A stretch of DNA of 64,000 nt from an uncultured Selenomonadaceae bacterium (GTDB lineage Bacteria > Bacillota > Negativicutes > Selenomonadales > Selenomonadaceae), in contig CAJOGX010000004.1 in NCBI GenBank assembly GCA_905234175.1, positions 27,401-91,400 on the forward strand. The letters run 5' to 3'. The translations under genes were made by a program, and so were the position numbers. Of the stretch, positions 62,895-64,000 are shown one piece after another. The notes under the pieces were generated by a model. The model did no database searches and was not told the DNA's origin. It saw nothing but the letters and a program-made list of their open reading frames with translations. Numbering within the stretch: position 1 is the stretch's first letter; every line of letters starts with the position of its first letter.

Positions 62895-63935
62895 TTGAGC
62901 ATGACGAAAAAAGCTTTAATTACCGGCGTCACTGGGCAGGACGGCTCCTATCTCGCTGAACTTTTGCTTGAAAAGGGCTACGAAGTTCACGGCTTAATTC
63001 GCCGCCACAGCACGCCCTGCACCGAGAGGATTGAACATCTTATCAGCGCGGAAAATTTTTTCCTGCACTACGGCGATATGACTGATTCAAGCGGGCTGGC
63101 AAATCTGATTCGCGAAACGCAGCCGGACGAAATTTACAATCTGGCGGCGCAGTCTCACGTTGGAATTTCTTTCGAGGTGCCGGAATACACGGCGGAAGTT
63201 ACCGGCGTCGGCACGATTAAACTTCTTGAGGCGGTTCGTCAGGTTAAGCCCAGCGCGAAATTTTATCAGGCGTCCACTTCGGAACTCTTCGGCGGCATTT
63301 CAGAAACCGCGCCGCAAAGCGAAACTACGCCGTTCTATCCAAAAAGTCCCTACGGCGTCGCCAAACTCTACGCTTACTGGATAACCGTCAATTACCGCGA
63401 GGCTTACGGAATTTTCGCCTGCAACGGGATTTTGTTCAACCACGAATCGCCCAGACGCGGCGAGGAATTTGTCACGCGCAAAATTACTGTCGCCGTCGCA
63501 AAGATTATGGCGGGTAAGCAGGAAAAACTTTCGCTCGGCAACCTTAATGCGAAGCGCGACTGGGGCTACGCCGGCGATTACGTCGAGGGAATGTGGCGCA
63601 TTCTTCAACGCGATAAGGCTGACGATTACGTTTTGGCGACCGGTGAAACTCATACCGTCCGCGAATTTGTTGAGGCGGCGTTCAGGGAAGTCGGAATTGA
63701 AATTGTCTGGCGCGGCTCTGGCGTCGACGAAAAAGGTTACGACGCTAAGACCGGCAAAGTTTTGGTGGACGTTGACCCGAAATTTTTCCGCCCCGCTGAA
63801 GTCGATTTACTTTTGGGCGACCCCGCTAAGGCGGAACGCGAACTCGGCTGGCAGCGCAAGGTTTCTTTTGTGGAGCTGGTAAAAATTATGGTTCGCGCAG
63901 ACCTTGAAAAATACGGAGGGAAAATCTCAGAATGA
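62895..63935 (+). CDS. gmd: GDP-mannose 4,6-dehydratase
   Basis: 346 aa SDR enzyme. NAD(P)-binding [52 protein letters not shown], catalytic ASTSELFG and the YGVAK Tyr-Lys pair, then [17 protein letters not shown], a block specific for GMD. It makes GDP-4-keto-6-deoxy-mannose for rhamnose, fucose or perosamine-type sugars. The TTG at 62895 lies 7 bases after AGAGGAG. The next gene starts inside its stop (ATGA). No epimerase/reductase is yet visible. Confidence 0.95.
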   Translation: MSMTKKALITGVTGQDGSYLAELLLEKGYEVHGLIRRHSTPCTERIEHLISAENFFLHYGDMTDSSGLANLIRETQPDEIYNLAAQSHVGISFEVPEYTAEVTGVGTIKLLEAVRQVKPSAKFYQASTSELFGGISETAPQSETTPFYPKSPYGVAKLYAYWITVNYREAYGIFACNGILFNHESPRRGEEFVTRKITVAVAKIMAGKQEKLSLGNLNAKRDWGYAGDYVEGMWRILQRDKADDYVLATGETHTVREFVEAAFREVGIEIVWRGSGVDEKGYDAKTGKVLVDVDPKFFRPAEVDLLLGDPAKAERELGWQRKVSFVELVKIMVRADLEKYGGKISE

Positions 63936-64000
63936 ACAATTTAATGACGGCGGACGAAATTGTCGCACTGATTCAGAAAACTATCAGCGACTGGCACGTC
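63932..64000 (+). CDS. 5' end of an unidentified gene, truncated by window edge
   Basis: An ATG overlaps the gmd stop (ATGA) and opens a frame to the window end: [17 protein letters not shown] then ISDWHV. The overlap and GGAGGG upstream make it a real gene, presumably of the same sugar-nucleotide or glycan operon; 23 residues are too few to identify it. Confidence 0.6.
   Translation, partial: MNNLMTADEIVALIQKTISDWHV

Overview
The window reads as chromosomal DNA of a diderm Firmicute of the class Negativicutes (Selenomonas-like), motile, anaerobic and propionate-forming. Supporting evidence: a flagellin gene; Gram-negative-type envelope genes (LpxL-type acyltransferase, TolC-type outer-membrane protein, heptose-kinase-like protein) mixed with Firmicute-type gene orders (divIC - S1 protein - tilS - hpt - ftsH; rsmB - rlmN ... 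prpC - prkC - rsgA); a sodium-pump methylmalonyl-CoA decarboxylase cluster with epimerase and CoA-transferase; a DcuB-type C4-dicarboxylate carrier; and a giant 2-hydroxyacyl-CoA dehydratase activase-like protein. TTG start codons with good Shine-Dalgarno sequences are very frequent.

Layout. 1-6.6 kb: flagellin 3' end, a small conserved protein, an LpxL-like acyltransferase, and a zinc-ribbon gene divergent from a TolC - methyltransferase/STAS operon across a palindromic promoter region. 6.6-10.8 kb: the 1395-aa activase-like protein. 10.8-17.9 kb: signalling block, with an XRE regulator divergent from a Pro/Glu-rich Ser/Thr kinase, three small exported or zinc-ribbon proteins, then rsgA, prkC, prpC and an FHA protein. 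18-20.4 kb: exported GH3 glycosidase on the opposite strand, lying between rlmN/rsmB and the FHA-prpC-prkC-rsgA operon. 22.8-28.2 kb: an exported protein, a glucosaminidase, MgtC, FolE2 and an ABC exporter. 28.3-32.3 kb: tmRNA, dnaB, a PHP hydrolase, an acyl-CoA ligase. 32.4-36.5 kb: ruvB-fmt-def, a heptose-kinase-like gene, and a low-complexity gene interrupted by an in-frame TAG. 36.6-45 kb: dcuB, grpE-dnaK-dnaJ with a 306-bp structured insertion between dnaK and dnaJ, and membrane transporters. 45-54.5 kb: GH9 endoglucanase, rnhA, uvrC, ftsH, a tilS-hpt fusion, S1 protein, divIC. 54.7-59 kb: mmdC, a 44-aa mmdE-like ORF absent from the ORF track, mmdA, mce, and a propionyl/succinate CoA-transferase. 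59-64 kb: DMT transporter, a divergent FtsZ, TcdA, a GT9-like protein, gmd and the start of one further gene.

The main unexplained structures are: (i) a four-copy family of about 100-bp multi-hairpin intergenic repeats (A 20373, B 32317, C 54655, D 57377) with conserved architecture and compensatory stem changes; (ii) the inverted-repeat-bounded element that separates a strong Shine-Dalgarno from the dnaJ start; (iii) the amber-interrupted repeat protein; (iv) a palindrome overlapping the -35 boxes of two divergent promoters upstream of the TolC operon. I saw no CRISPR array, rRNA, tRNA or prophage. The only intergenic stretch over 300 bp without a gene is the dnaK-dnaJ gap, which holds a hairpin and element (ii). 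All coordinates and motifs were read by eye; no similarity search was run.
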